A stretch of DNA of 64,000 nt from Helicobacter baculiformis (lineage in GTDB: Bacteria; Campylobacterota; Campylobacteria; Campylobacterales; Helicobacteraceae), in assembly GCF_900197685.1 (NCBI RefSeq), contig NZ_FZMF01000014.1, forward strand, positions 1 through 64,000, written 5' to 3'. Below the pieces are notes generated by a model that was not told where the DNA came from, made no database searches, and saw nothing but the letters and a program-made list of their open reading frames with translations. Shown one piece after another: positions 22,705 to 31,977 of the stretch. Position 1 is the stretch's first letter. Each line of letters opens with the position of its first letter. The position numbers and the translations under genes are program-made.

Positions 22705-24044
22705 CCTTTATCTAGTGGAAAGTACTTGATTTGGAGCGCGATGTCTTGATTGGCGTTAAAAGTGTAGGTGGCGGATTTTATGCGATCCTGCCAAGGATAG
22801 ACCAGCCACACGCCCATGCGTCTTTGTCTGCCTTTTGATTCGAGAAAGGCGTATTTGCTCGCATACGCCCACATCTGGTAAAGATCGGCGGTGCTGGTGT
22901 CTTCTATTTTCCATTTGGTGTCTAAAATTAGCACCTCTTCTTTGTTTTTTAGCACAATATCAGGCTTGAGAAGAGAAACACCCCGGCACCATTCATCTTG
23001 CATCAAAAATTTCTTGCATTCTTGCAGATACACCCTGTATTGCCCCAAACTTTTTTGCAACCAATACCCTACAAAAGACTCAAAGAGTTTTTCCATAGGG
23101 AACAACAACGCATAAGCTAGGTCCGATCCGCTATAGGGAGTGAGAGATTTTTTTCGCAAGAAAAGATCACACCATGCTAAAAGATTTTCATACTCTTTAA
23201 AGCGCGTGGCGTGCTTGCTTTGGGCAAAATCGGTATTCATATCCTTACCTTTGCTCGCACGCACCTCATCAAAGACAAAGCGCACGGCGTTTAATTTTTC
23301 TTGGCTCTTAGGGCTTAGGCTCAAGGTTTTAAAAAACTCCAAAGCGGCTTTAATGAGCCGATTGGGTGGGTTATCTAGGCTATATTCATCGCTAGTGGTG
23401 TAAAAACGCTCCTTGTGGATCATGTTCACTCTAAGATGGCTGGCAAACTCTAATTTGCCCTTAAGAAAGGGGCGATTCTTGGAGATGGCTAAGTAATCTC
23501 GCTTTAACCCCCGTTTGATGAGCTGGGCGCACTCCTCTAAGAACATCTGTACAAAGACATCTAGCAGGGGCAAGTGCGCGTTGCTCAGATGAGAAAATTG
23601 GCTTTGTTTAAAGGGCGCGTTTTTAAGCGTGGTTAGGCAATTATACAAAACTTGCTTGGCATGGCAGAGAGGGCATGGGGGCTCTTGTGGGGCTAAGTTG
23701 GTCTCTGGCTTGATAAATTCTCTCACCTGCTCTTGAAACTTGATGCGATCGAATTGAGCCATTTGCTTTTTACAGCCAACATGATCGTTTAAATCGCGCC
23801 CACAAATCTTAGGCAAAATCTCGATACAAAAGTCCTTAACCTGAATCAAACCCACATGGTTTTGGCTTTTCAGGCTATTGCCACTGAATCTTAAAAATTG
23901 ATGATTGCCCTCTTGCCTTGCAAAACTTTCAAGAGCTTTCCATATTTTGGAGGCTTTGTCTTTACGATCCCCTAAACGCCTTGCAATGTCTGCTTGGCTG
24001 AAAGCTTGGTATTCGGCTAAATGGAGTGTGGGCGTGGTTTTCAT
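22701..24044 (-). CDS. mcrC: McrC-like nuclease subunit of a type IV restriction system
   Basis: A 447-residue protein with an N-terminal region of McrC type (GNSLKSQNHVGLIQVKDFCIEILPKI) and a C-terminal PD-(D/E)xK nuclease core, LLKPDIVLKNKEEVLILDTKWK (in parts), giving the Asp, Asp and Lys catalytic residues near 345-365. McrC partners McrB in cutting DNA with modified cytosines or other modified bases. It follows mcrB on the same strand after 38 bases. A CPLC motif (about residues 118-121) could be part of a metal site. Confidence 0.85.
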   Translation of the reverse strand: MKTTPTLHLAEYQAFSQADIARRLGDRKDKASKIWKALESFARQEGNHQFLRFSGNSLKSQNHVGLIQVKDFCIEILPKICGRDLNDHVGCKKQMAQFDRIKFQEQVREFIKPETNLAPQEPPCPLCHAKQVLYNCLTTLKNAPFKQSQFSHLSNAHLPLLDVFVQMFLEECAQLIKRGLKRDYLAISKNRPFLKGKLEFASHLRVNMIHKERFYTTSDEYSLDNPPNRLIKAALEFFKTLSLSPKSQEKLNAVRFVFDEVRASKGKDMNTDFAQSKHATRFKEYENLLAWCDLFLRKKSLTPYSGSDLAYALLFPMEKLFESFVGYWLQKSLGQYRVYLQECKKFLMQDEWCRGVSLLKPDIVLKNKEEVLILDTKWKIEDTSTADLYQMWAYASKYAFLESKGRQRRMGVWLVYPWQDRIKSATYTFNANQDIALQIKYFPLDKG

Positions 24045-24082
24045 GGGTTTGCATTTTGGGTTGCAGGCGCACTAGAGGCTAT

Positions 24083-26221
24083 CTACTCCTCTTTTTGGCT
24101 AGCACCCCCATAAATCGCTTTAAAAGTGTCAACGCCCCATGCGCTAGTCTCTGTGATTGAGTAAACCTTTTTATCTGTGTCTATAAAATCCCCCAAGAGT
24201 TTTTGCAATGTACCGTCCATATTCTTATCTTTTAGCATGCCATTAACATTGAGCACCGCGTTAACTTTGGCGTGATCGTCATAGAAATACTCTTGCAAGA
24301 GCGGGATGATTTTGTTTTTAAAGCAATCTTGCAAGCCCTTTAAGCTATCGAGTCCTAGAAAATAGGCGTGTCCGATGGTGTGATCTCTATCAAGTAAAAA
24401 CTCTATGCGCGCGTTCATCGCCTCTAAAAGGGCTTGCAAATCCACACCAGCGCAATCTGTACTGAGCAAACTAGGCTCAGGCATCATTTCTACAAAACTA
24501 AATCGACGGCGCAAGGCGGTGTCTAGCAAGGCGATAGAGCGATCGGCGGTGTTCATGGTGGCTAGAATGTAGAGATTTTTAGGCACACCAAAAGACTCTT
24601 TGCTATAGGGTAGGCTAATCTCTAGGGCTTCTTCTTTGCCTATGCGTTTGCTCTCCTCAATTAGGGTGATGAGCTCGCCAAAAATCTTAGAGATATTGCC
24701 CCGGTTGATCTCATCAATGATGAGAATGTAGGGGATTTGGGCGGGGGCTTTGGGGGCGGGTTGAGTATGAGGCTGACCTTCCTCAAGCTTCTCAAGCTTC
24801 TCAAGCTCTGTTAGCAGGGCATAATAGTAGGGCGCATTGCCATGAGACTTTGATCGTGATTGGCGCGTTGGTTTGATGTCTTGATAGTTTTTAATCTTGC
24901 CATCTTTGAAATCCGCATAGTCCCGCACAAGGATATCTTTCGTTAAACTCTGCCATGAGGAGCGATCCGATTCGTCTGTCCCGATGCGAACAGATCGGAA
25001 ATCCCCATTTTGCAAACGACACACCGATCTAATTTTCATCTGTGTTTTTAAATCTAGAGACTCTTGAGCAAATGAAGCGAGACTAGGAAATTTTCCCTCC
25101 TTGAGCTCGTTTTCAACGCGACTTGCGTATTTTTCTAAGAGATCCTCTAATTCTATTTCTTGCGCAATCGCCTCATCTGTTTTAAGGGAATCTTGGTAAT
25201 TTTGTAATGCGACTTGACACATCCTTTTAAAAATCCCGCTCTCAACTTTGTAGCGCACCTGCTCGCTGGTTTCCTCTTCGCTATCCATCTCCGGCTTGAT
25301 CCCTTCTACAAACTCCTCATAGCCATAACTTTGATGAAAAGTAACAAAACCAATACGCCCTTGATCGTGATAGTGGTCAAACAAAATTTTAGCGCGGGCT
25401 CTGTTTGTTTCACTCTCTGCTTGGCTAGATTGGGGGATTTCTAGTTTTAACGCCTCAAATGCGTTTTGGATTTCTGTCTCTAGCTCTTGCCCTTGCTTGT
25501 CTAGCAAAATCTCTAAAGCCTTGTTAATGGTATGATAAGTCTTGCCTGTGCCCGGAGGACCATAGAGGATTTGATTAAGGGGGATTTTAGGAGAATCACT
25601 CATGGGGAGTTCCTTTTCTGTATGGGGGGTTGTTTCTTGAGAGTGTGTACCAGATGGTCTAAAATACGCGGTGGGGATTTTCTTAAATTCATTGGCAAAA
25701 TATAAAAAATCGTTGGTGATCTCTTCAATCTTAGCCTCTAAATCGTCATAAGACTCCTGATATCGTGCCCCATTGGGTTTAATTAATATGTCATACGCTG
25801 GGCATTTTTGACATTCTTCTTCGCCATCCCCTCGCACAGATCGACCAATACAAAGATAAATCTTTTCTAAATTACGCCAATAGCGCGCAAGCCAAATGTA
25901 AAAGCCTTGTTGGAGGGTTGGTGTTTTAAGATTGACAAATCCTTCCCCTAAAATATCTTGACGAAAAAAGGCGATTGCGGGCTCATCAGATAGATACCCA
26001 GAACCAACACTAACACGGCACACATAGCCCCATTGCGCTAAAAAATTGTTCAGCCCACTTTGGCATAAAGCATACTTTGGTATTGTTGGAGCTCTGCCCG
26101 TCTGCTTCCATTCTTGTACCTTATCATCCACCAATCCCACAAACTCCCGCAACAAGTTCTGAAATCGCTGTTTTTGCTCCTCACTCCATTCTATCTTTTC
26201 CACACAGCTCCTTTCGCTCAT
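24083..26221 (-). CDS. mcrB: McrB-like GTPase of a type IV restriction system
   Basis: A 712-residue protein. Residues about 20-180 form a DUF3578-like (MrcB N-terminal) modified-DNA-reading domain: NFLAQWGYVCRVSVGSGY, QQGFYIWLARYWR. From about 215 comes a McrB-type AAA+ domain: Walker A LYGPPGTGKTYHTI, FVTFHQSYGYEEFVEGIKP, Walker B YILIIDEINRGNISKIFGE, sensor ATMNTADRSIALLDTALRRRF. McrB hydrolyses GTP to drive cleavage by McrC. The DUF3578 domain replaces the classical methylcytosine-binding domain, so the modification recognised may differ from that of E. coli McrBC. The gene looks intact. Confidence 0.87.
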   Translation of the reverse strand: MSERSCVEKIEWSEEQKQRFQNLLREFVGLVDDKVQEWKQTGRAPTIPKYALCQSGLNNFLAQWGYVCRVSVGSGYLSDEPAIAFFRQDILGEGFVNLKTPTLQQGFYIWLARYWRNLEKIYLCIGRSVRGDGEEECQKCPAYDILIKPNGARYQESYDDLEAKIEEITNDFLYFANEFKKIPTAYFRPSGTHSQETTPHTEKELPMSDSPKIPLNQILYGPPGTGKTYHTINKALEILLDKQGQELETEIQNAFEALKLEIPQSSQAESETNRARAKILFDHYHDQGRIGFVTFHQSYGYEEFVEGIKPEMDSEEETSEQVRYKVESGIFKRMCQVALQNYQDSLKTDEAIAQEIELEDLLEKYASRVENELKEGKFPSLASFAQESLDLKTQMKIRSVCRLQNGDFRSVRIGTDESDRSSWQSLTKDILVRDYADFKDGKIKNYQDIKPTRQSRSKSHGNAPYYYALLTELEKLEKLEEGQPHTQPAPKAPAQIPYILIIDEINRGNISKIFGELITLIEESKRIGKEEALEISLPYSKESFGVPKNLYILATMNTADRSIALLDTALRRRFSFVEMMPEPSLLSTDCAGVDLQALLEAMNARIEFLLDRDHTIGHAYFLGLDSLKGLQDCFKNKIIPLLQEYFYDDHAKVNAVLNVNGMLKDKNMDGTLQKLLGDFIDTDKKVYSITETSAWGVDTFKAIYGGASQKEE

Positions 26222-26399
26222 TGCAACATTGGTAAATTAAAAACTTTAAGTCAAGTTCTTATTAAGGGATCACTTCGAAAAAATGAAGAAATCTTTAAAA
26301 TGTCTTGAGTGCCAAAAACGATCGCTACTTCATTAGCTAGACTTCTAGCACCAAAACTAAATGGCACTTTGCTAAAACGCATCCTCTTCCTTTGGAGTC

Positions 26400-26903
26400 C
26401 TATTTGATGATTTTAGAGACAGCTTTAAAACTAGGGTGTGTATAAGTTTGCATATGTTCAAAAGCAACTATTTCGGTGGATAAAATACGCGCACCCAAGC
26501 TTTTCAAATCCTCCAAAGCCAAAGCTTTATTTTGAAAGTCTCTAGAACTGGTGCAATCAGCCAAAAGGGTTACCTCAAATCCATGCTTTAAGAAGTCCTT
26601 AACACTTTGGTAAACACAGATATGCGCCTCTATGCCTAGAATTAATAGGGGTGTCTCTTTAGACAAAGGGATGACAGGATAGGCACTAAAGCTATTTTTC
26701 ACGAAAATTTTTTGAGTGCTGTAAGTCTTGATGCTTTCTATAGTAGCACCCAATTTAGCAGGATTTTGCTCAGTAAGATAAACTTGAAAACCCAATTCTT
26801 GAGCAATTTTTAAGAATTTCACACAATTATTCAACAATGCCTCATGCTCTGCCATCACGGGAAGCAACTTCTCCTGAATATCAATCACAACCACACAAGG
26901 CAC
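26400..26903 (-). CDS. Isochorismatase-family cysteine hydrolase
   Basis: A 167-residue protein with the family's catalytic triad visible as D8 (VVVIDIQE), K69 (IFVKNSFSAY) and C96 (GIEAHICVYQSV), plus the cis-peptide region LILGIEAH. Members hydrolyse small amides or vinyl ethers (nicotinamide, ureidoacrylate, isochorismate). The substrate here cannot be assigned; the closest feel is the YcaC-like group. It stands alone between mcrB and the acetone carboxylase cluster. Confidence 0.85.
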   Translation of the reverse strand: MPCVVVIDIQEKLLPVMAEHEALLNNCVKFLKIAQELGFQVYLTEQNPAKLGATIESIKTYSTQKIFVKNSFSAYPVIPLSKETPLLILGIEAHICVYQSVKDFLKHGFEVTLLADCTSSRDFQNKALALEDLKSLGARILSTEIVAFEHMQTYTHPSFKAVSKIIK

Positions 26904-27020
26904 GAAGATCCTTTTTGCTAGAGCTGATTATAAGGTTTTAGACCTAGATTAGTCTTGAGAGGCACAGCACGCGCGACCCTAGCCCACGCCACCCCCACCC
27001 CTTCTCCCTCCAAAACTTTC

Positions 27021-29387
27021 TTACACTAATTTGTGGTGCACCTCGCCACATTTTTCTTCTAATTCCTGCACACGCTTCTCTAATTGAGCGATTTTAAGCA
27101 CATGGCGGTTGGGTACGACCACCAAGGGAATGTCCTTAAGCTTGCCTTTCACCCGTTTAGGACCATGATGATCCCAAACTGTAGCGATCAACTCTTCAGG
27201 GTTTTCCTCACCCCAAGAGCCATAATAGAGTAAGTCTTTGGGAGGTTCATCTTTGACATGCTTTTTAACAAATTCGTCATAGGGCAAGCCCCTTTTGAGA
27301 CGCGCTTTACGCTCGTTGGCGCGTAGCTGGGCAGTGGCTTCTACATCTACGACAAAAGTCTCTTTATCCCAAACTACCTTGTAAATATTGGAAGCGACAT
27401 GCTCAGAGATGCGCCCCACCTGCAAGTCGTCCATGACTAGCTCAGGGTCGCGCTCTAGCACATCTCCATAGCCTCCTCCACAACCTTGTGAAATCATATA
27501 TAGCTCGCCTTCTTGGGAGCGGTCAAACTGCAAGCCCATATGGTAGGTGGTATAAACTCCCCCTTTAAAGGGGCGTTCATTCATGACACGCTCCATAGAT
27601 AGATCAAATTCTTCGGGGTTTTTCTTGATGATTTCAAAGATATTGATTCCCTTGACCATCGCTAGAGGGTAAGTGGCGCATCCATAGCCCCCAAAGAGCC
27701 CGCCCACGCTAGAGAACTTTGCTCCTGAAGTTACGGTCATAAAGCCCCATTCGGGTGTGTTACGCGCCGCTACAATCATTTCATAGCCCATACCTCCGCG
27801 GTACTTGCCAAAACCTTGGTTATCGCGCACAACCCTCTTGCTCACTAGCTGTAAAAAAGGCACTTCCTCCTCCATCACTTCTTGTTCACCAATATCTGCC
27901 ATTGCGCAGAACAAGGGAGCAACCGCGTCTTCACCATCTCTAAAGGCTTTTGCACCTCCACCCATGCCATTTAAATCCGCGCACAGATTACCTACCTGTT
28001 CGCCATGTTGGGTTTCTCCGCCCCATAAAAAGTCGTTAATTTGGTTAAACCACGGGGCAACCACATTGGCATATTTAGTGTGCATAGAAAACTGCAATTT
28101 GGCATAAGCGATCTGCAAAGCGCTAAAAGCGCGGAAAGACGCTTGTAAATTCTGTCCATTAGGCGCATCATAGGAACAATCCCCCCAAGTGCCTTCATCA
28201 GAAATCACCTCAATAGGCGAAAAGGCTCCCGTAGAGCGAGGCAAATCAGGCCACCAATAAGAAAGTACTGCTTGGGCAAAGAAAGCCTTTGTAGAAGCTA
28301 AGGGTGAATTGATGGCGCGATTGATGATCTCTTTGCCCGAACCTCTTAAATCCACGGTCATATGATCGCCCTTGACCGTGATTTTACAGGCAAATTTGAT
28401 CAGGATATTTTCCTTGAGTGTGGAATCGACAAATTGCTCCACGGTCACCATACCATCAGGCATGGCGGCAATACGGCGGCGTACTTCATTTTCCACATCT
28501 TCTACAGTCATGCGAATTGCCCCCACAAAAGCATCGATCCCATATTCATCGATCATGCGATCCACAATATCCATCACCCGGCGCACTGCCCCCATTTTGA
28601 CCTTAATATCAGCTAGCATCAGCTTGGGATCGCGCGTGGAGTGTTGTAAAAAGGTAAGTAAATCGCGACGCAGCTTACCCCTTTCGACAATTTTCATCGG
28701 ACTTCCGCGCAAACCATCATCAAAGGGGGTCTCAGAGCCGGAAGGCATCCCGCCTGGCTCGCACGCCCCATTTTCGCCCTCGTGAATAGTCGCCCCCACC
28801 CACGCAATGATTTCCCCATTACGAATGACTGGGGTAAGCATGGACTGATCCGTGTTGTGCACACAACCAAAGCGCGCGTCATTGTGGAAAAACCCATCGC
28901 CCTCATGAATTCCCACGGTAGGCTCATCTTTCCAATATTTCATAATATAGCGGATTGGGTGGTGCAATACAGCCGCAAAGGCGATCACCCCTCGGTTAGA
29001 CATATAACACACATCCCCACTTGCCGTATACACGGCTACAGATAAATCCGCCCATTTGGCTCCCGGTGCTGCCCCCATGCTCTCGCACATTTCGAAGGCT
29101 TCATCGAGCGATCCGCTTAAGCGACGGCGAATCCTATCATAAAGCAAGGGATCACCCCCTTTTTTAAGCACCTCCTCTTCTAGAGGAGTGCGTTTGGCAA
29201 TAGAGTGATGGCGCATGATTTTGGGATCAGGTCCCAAAAACAGGGTAGTTTCGTTCATAAAGTCATCTACCCACGCCTGCTCCTCAGCACTCAATTCCTT
29301 TTTACGGGTGTGCGTGCCGTGATGACTATGGGCATGGGGGTGTTTATGAGCCTCTACATGAGTTCCTTGATTTTGTTTATTTGACAT
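27021..29387 (-). CDS. acxB: Acetone carboxylase alpha subunit (HyuB-type)
   Basis: A 788-residue HyuB-family protein, last gene of the acx cluster. It contains EGDGFFHNDARFGCVHNTDQSM, GWVGATIHEGENGACEPGGMPSGSETP (in parts), DLRGSGKEIINRAINSPLAST and GGGYGDVLERDPE, typical of acetone carboxylase alpha chains. The complex carboxylates acetone to acetoacetate using ATP. Unusually, the first 27 residues carry eight histidines (H10, 14, 16, 18, 20, 22, 23, 26), a potential metal-binding extension. acxA lies nine bases upstream. The product, acetoacetate, would feed ScoAB and thiolase encoded upstream in the same cluster. Confidence 0.9.
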   Translation of the reverse strand: MSNKQNQGTHVEAHKHPHAHSHHGTHTRKKELSAEEQAWVDDFMNETTLFLGPDPKIMRHHSIAKRTPLEEEVLKKGGDPLLYDRIRRRLSGSLDEAFEMCESMGAAPGAKWADLSVAVYTASGDVCYMSNRGVIAFAAVLHHPIRYIMKYWKDEPTVGIHEGDGFFHNDARFGCVHNTDQSMLTPVIRNGEIIAWVGATIHEGENGACEPGGMPSGSETPFDDGLRGSPMKIVERGKLRRDLLTFLQHSTRDPKLMLADIKVKMGAVRRVMDIVDRMIDEYGIDAFVGAIRMTVEDVENEVRRRIAAMPDGMVTVEQFVDSTLKENILIKFACKITVKGDHMTVDLRGSGKEIINRAINSPLASTKAFFAQAVLSYWWPDLPRSTGAFSPIEVISDEGTWGDCSYDAPNGQNLQASFRAFSALQIAYAKLQFSMHTKYANVVAPWFNQINDFLWGGETQHGEQVGNLCADLNGMGGGAKAFRDGEDAVAPLFCAMADIGEQEVMEEEVPFLQLVSKRVVRDNQGFGKYRGGMGYEMIVAARNTPEWGFMTVTSGAKFSSVGGLFGGYGCATYPLAMVKGINIFEIIKKNPEEFDLSMERVMNERPFKGGVYTTYHMGLQFDRSQEGELYMISQGCGGGYGDVLERDPELVMDDLQVGRISEHVASNIYKVVWDKETFVVDVEATAQLRANERKARLKRGLPYDEFVKKHVKDEPPKDLLYYGSWGEENPEELIATVWDHHGPKRVKGKLKDIPLVVVPNRHVLKIAQLEKRVQELEEKCGEVHHKLV

Positions 29388-29396
29388 CTTTTCTCC

Positions 29397-31538
29397 TTAC
29401 TTAGAATCCACTTCATCTTTTAAAAGCCAAACAGCACCTTGGGGCGTGGGTTCGACGCGCCAGTTTTTTTCTATTAGGTAAGTGGTGCTTTTAGTCGTGA
29501 TGATGGCAGGTCCATGAATCACATAATCTGCATTCAAGACACTTTCATCATAGATAGGGGTTTCAATGGGTTCTTTTTCGTCCACATAGTGCACCTTGCG
29601 ATGACTCTTGGCGCTTGGAATCGTGCGCTTATGATCGCTGTAGAGTTCTTTAAAGTGCACCACATCGGTTTCAATGAAAGTTGCTACCCGCACGGTTTGC
29701 ACGCGCACCCCTGCCTCTGGAGCTTCTACCCCCTTGCCATAGCGTTTAGCATAGACATCTGAGAAGGTACGAATTGCACGCAACACATCTCCCACATGAT
29801 TAAAGCGGTTGATGTCTAGCACTACCGAAGTGGTTACGCGCTGGTTACCATAGCGCATATCCATCTCCAAGCGGTGTTGCACATTGGAAATATCGTAACC
29901 TTGACGACGCAAGTCTTCTTTGCCACGCCTTTCCAATTCTTCAATGTATTCGTTCATGCGGTCATACTCGTCAAAGAGTTTACGCTCAATGGGCTCATAA
30001 AGCACGATGTAACCGCTCCTCTCATGGATGTGCAAGGGCTTCATGTTGCCTGCACCCAACGCAGAAAACACGGAAGCAAAGGGGGGAAATAAGATCTTGC
30101 TAATGCCTGCATGGTAAGCAATCCCGCAGGCATGCAGAGGTCCATTACCTCCATAAGCAACCATAGTAAACTCGTCTACATTGCCCCCGTTTTTGCGTAA
30201 TTCCATCTCAATGCCAATTGCCATCTGCTCATCCACAGTGCGCTTGATCACCTTTGCCACCTCGATCACATCTAAATCTAACGCGTCACAGAGTTTATCC
30301 TCAATGACGAACTTGGATCGCTTAGGATTAAGCTTGATGACCCCGTTAGCATAGTTATCTGGATCAAGATAACCCAAAAGTAAATCTGCATCGGTGACCG
30401 TAGGGTTAAGTCCTCCGCGATCGTAGCAAGCAGGACCGGGATCAGAACCCGCGCTTTCAGGTCCAATTTTGACAGCTTGGTGGATGCGATCGTAAGTAGC
30501 AATCGATCCCCCCCCTGCCCCTAGAGTGTTGAGGTGAATCATGGGCAAGGTTACTAGCCAACGGCAGATCACGGGCTGGAAGTCGTAGTGCTTCACTCCC
30601 CCTTTGGGCAAAATCCCGATGTCAAAGGAAGTCCCGCCCATATCCATACACACCACATTGCCAATATCTGTGGTTTCTGAAAGGTGCTGAGACGCGCTCA
30701 CTCCGCTTACAGGTCCGGAGTGAATGGTTTGCAGACTATCAGTAGAATTACTTTGCGCCATCCCTCCGCTGTTATGAATCACCAACATCGGTCTGCTATA
30801 GCCACTATCACGCAGGTTGGAGCTCAGTTGACTTAGGGCATGGAACATGATTTCATAGAGAAAGGCATCAATGATGGTGGTGTTGGCGCGCACATACTCA
30901 CCCTTGCGCCCAGAGACCTGCGAGCTCAAAATCACCGGGATTGCGCCTAGTTCGTGAGCAGGGTACTCTTCTAAAATGGTTTCAAGCACGAGTTGCTCAT
31001 GGCTAGGATTCTCGGTGGCATTGGTGAGCGCAACCACAATAGCTTGCGCGCCATTATCCACCAAATCGCGCACCTGCTTTCTGACATCTTCTTTTTGTAG
31101 GGGCACTAAAATCTCACCGACACTATCTACGCGTTCTTTCACAGAGCGCACCATGCGCCGTGGCACAATCGGATCGGGACGTTGCGCATTGGGCATATTG
31201 CCCTGTTCGGTAACATCTAAGCCCTCACCATAGCCCTTACCTCTTGATAGGTGGATTGTGTCCTCAAAACCATGGGTAACAATCGCGCCTACACGCGGAC
31301 CCTTGCCCTCAATCAAAGCGTTCGTGCCTAAGGTGGTCGCATAACGCACGCTATCCACTTCTTTGAGTACTTGCTCTCGTGTGAGTCCTGCCATTTTACA
31401 AGCATTGTCCAAAGCGGCATTAAAGCCTAGAGACAAGTTATGGTGCGTGGTGAGGGACTTAGATTCGATGTAAGTCCCATCCCAGGCAAAAAAACAATCG
31501 GTGAAAGTCCCGCCAATGTCTACTGAGATTCTCCTCAT
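29397..31538 (-). CDS. acxA: Acetone carboxylase beta subunit (HyuA-type ATPase)
   Basis: A 713-residue hydantoinase A/oxoprolinase-like protein with an actin-like nucleotide site: RISVDIGGTFTDCFF at the N-terminus, ATTLGTNALIEGKGPRVG, CMDMGGTSFDIGIL and GAGGGSIA, then GPACYDRGG and VAYGGNGPLHAC. In acetone carboxylase this chain activates the substrate by phosphoryl transfer from ATP. The length matches the Xanthobacter and H. pylori counterparts. It lies nine bases after acxC with GGAG before its ATG. Confidence 0.9.
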   Translation of the reverse strand: MRRISVDIGGTFTDCFFAWDGTYIESKSLTTHHNLSLGFNAALDNACKMAGLTREQVLKEVDSVRYATTLGTNALIEGKGPRVGAIVTHGFEDTIHLSRGKGYGEGLDVTEQGNMPNAQRPDPIVPRRMVRSVKERVDSVGEILVPLQKEDVRKQVRDLVDNGAQAIVVALTNATENPSHEQLVLETILEEYPAHELGAIPVILSSQVSGRKGEYVRANTTIIDAFLYEIMFHALSQLSSNLRDSGYSRPMLVIHNSGGMAQSNSTDSLQTIHSGPVSGVSASQHLSETTDIGNVVCMDMGGTSFDIGILPKGGVKHYDFQPVICRWLVTLPMIHLNTLGAGGGSIATYDRIHQAVKIGPESAGSDPGPACYDRGGLNPTVTDADLLLGYLDPDNYANGVIKLNPKRSKFVIEDKLCDALDLDVIEVAKVIKRTVDEQMAIGIEMELRKNGGNVDEFTMVAYGGNGPLHACGIAYHAGISKILFPPFASVFSALGAGNMKPLHIHERSGYIVLYEPIERKLFDEYDRMNEYIEELERRGKEDLRRQGYDISNVQHRLEMDMRYGNQRVTTSVVLDINRFNHVGDVLRAIRTFSDVYAKRYGKGVEAPEAGVRVQTVRVATFIETDVVHFKELYSDHKRTIPSAKSHRKVHYVDEKEPIETPIYDESVLNADYVIHGPAIITTKSTTYLIEKNWRVEPTPQGAVWLLKDEVDSK

Positions 31539-31547
31539 AGGAACTCC

Positions 31548-31967
31548 TTACTTTTTATCAAATTTGGCGCGTAAATCCGCTTGAGCATTCTCGCCAGGCC
31601 CATAGTGGACGGAAGTCTCCGGATCCTCTCCAATTTCTTTCCAACGCCTTTTGAGATCATCAATGTCCCAAAGCATGTCGATGGTGGGAGGGTAGTGGGG
31701 GGGGACATACTCGGTTTCGATTTGAGTCCCACAAGTAGGGCAGTAATATTCGTAGATCCGGCAGAATTTCGGATCGGGAGAAAAGGTATATTGGTAGCGT
31801 TTGGGGTCTAAGATGGGGGGGTGAATCTCCTCAGGGTTGCGATCGTAAATGAGCGTGCCTTTTTTGTAGGTGTCTCTAGCATCGCCAAAATCATGTCCAC
31901 ATACACGGCATAGCCACCTTTCACTATTGAGATCGATCATCAGGTATTCTGTCATAGGAACGCGCAT
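31548..31967 (-). CDS. acxC: Acetone carboxylase gamma subunit
   Basis: A 139-residue protein with two Cys pairs, CRVCG (residues 20-24) and CPTCG (about 77-81), which probably bind zinc. The GDARDTYKKGTLIYDRNP and DMLWDIDDLKRRWKE stretches are typical of acetone carboxylase gamma. It is ten bases after the 636-residue HyuA-like gene and nine before acxA, so all are one operon. Confidence 0.87.
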   Translation of the reverse strand: MRVPMTEYLMIDLNSERWLCRVCGHDFGDARDTYKKGTLIYDRNPEEIHPPILDPKRYQYTFSPDPKFCRIYEYYCPTCGTQIETEYVPPHYPPTIDMLWDIDDLKRRWKEIGEDPETSVHYGPGENAQADLRAKFDKK

Positions 31968-31977
31968 GGTTTACTCC

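Noticed and set aside
26308-26368. AGTGCCA...TGGCACT inverted repeat between mcrB and the isochorismatase-like gene
   Set aside because: The arms are 47 bases apart with no promoter or T run nearby. Probably chance.
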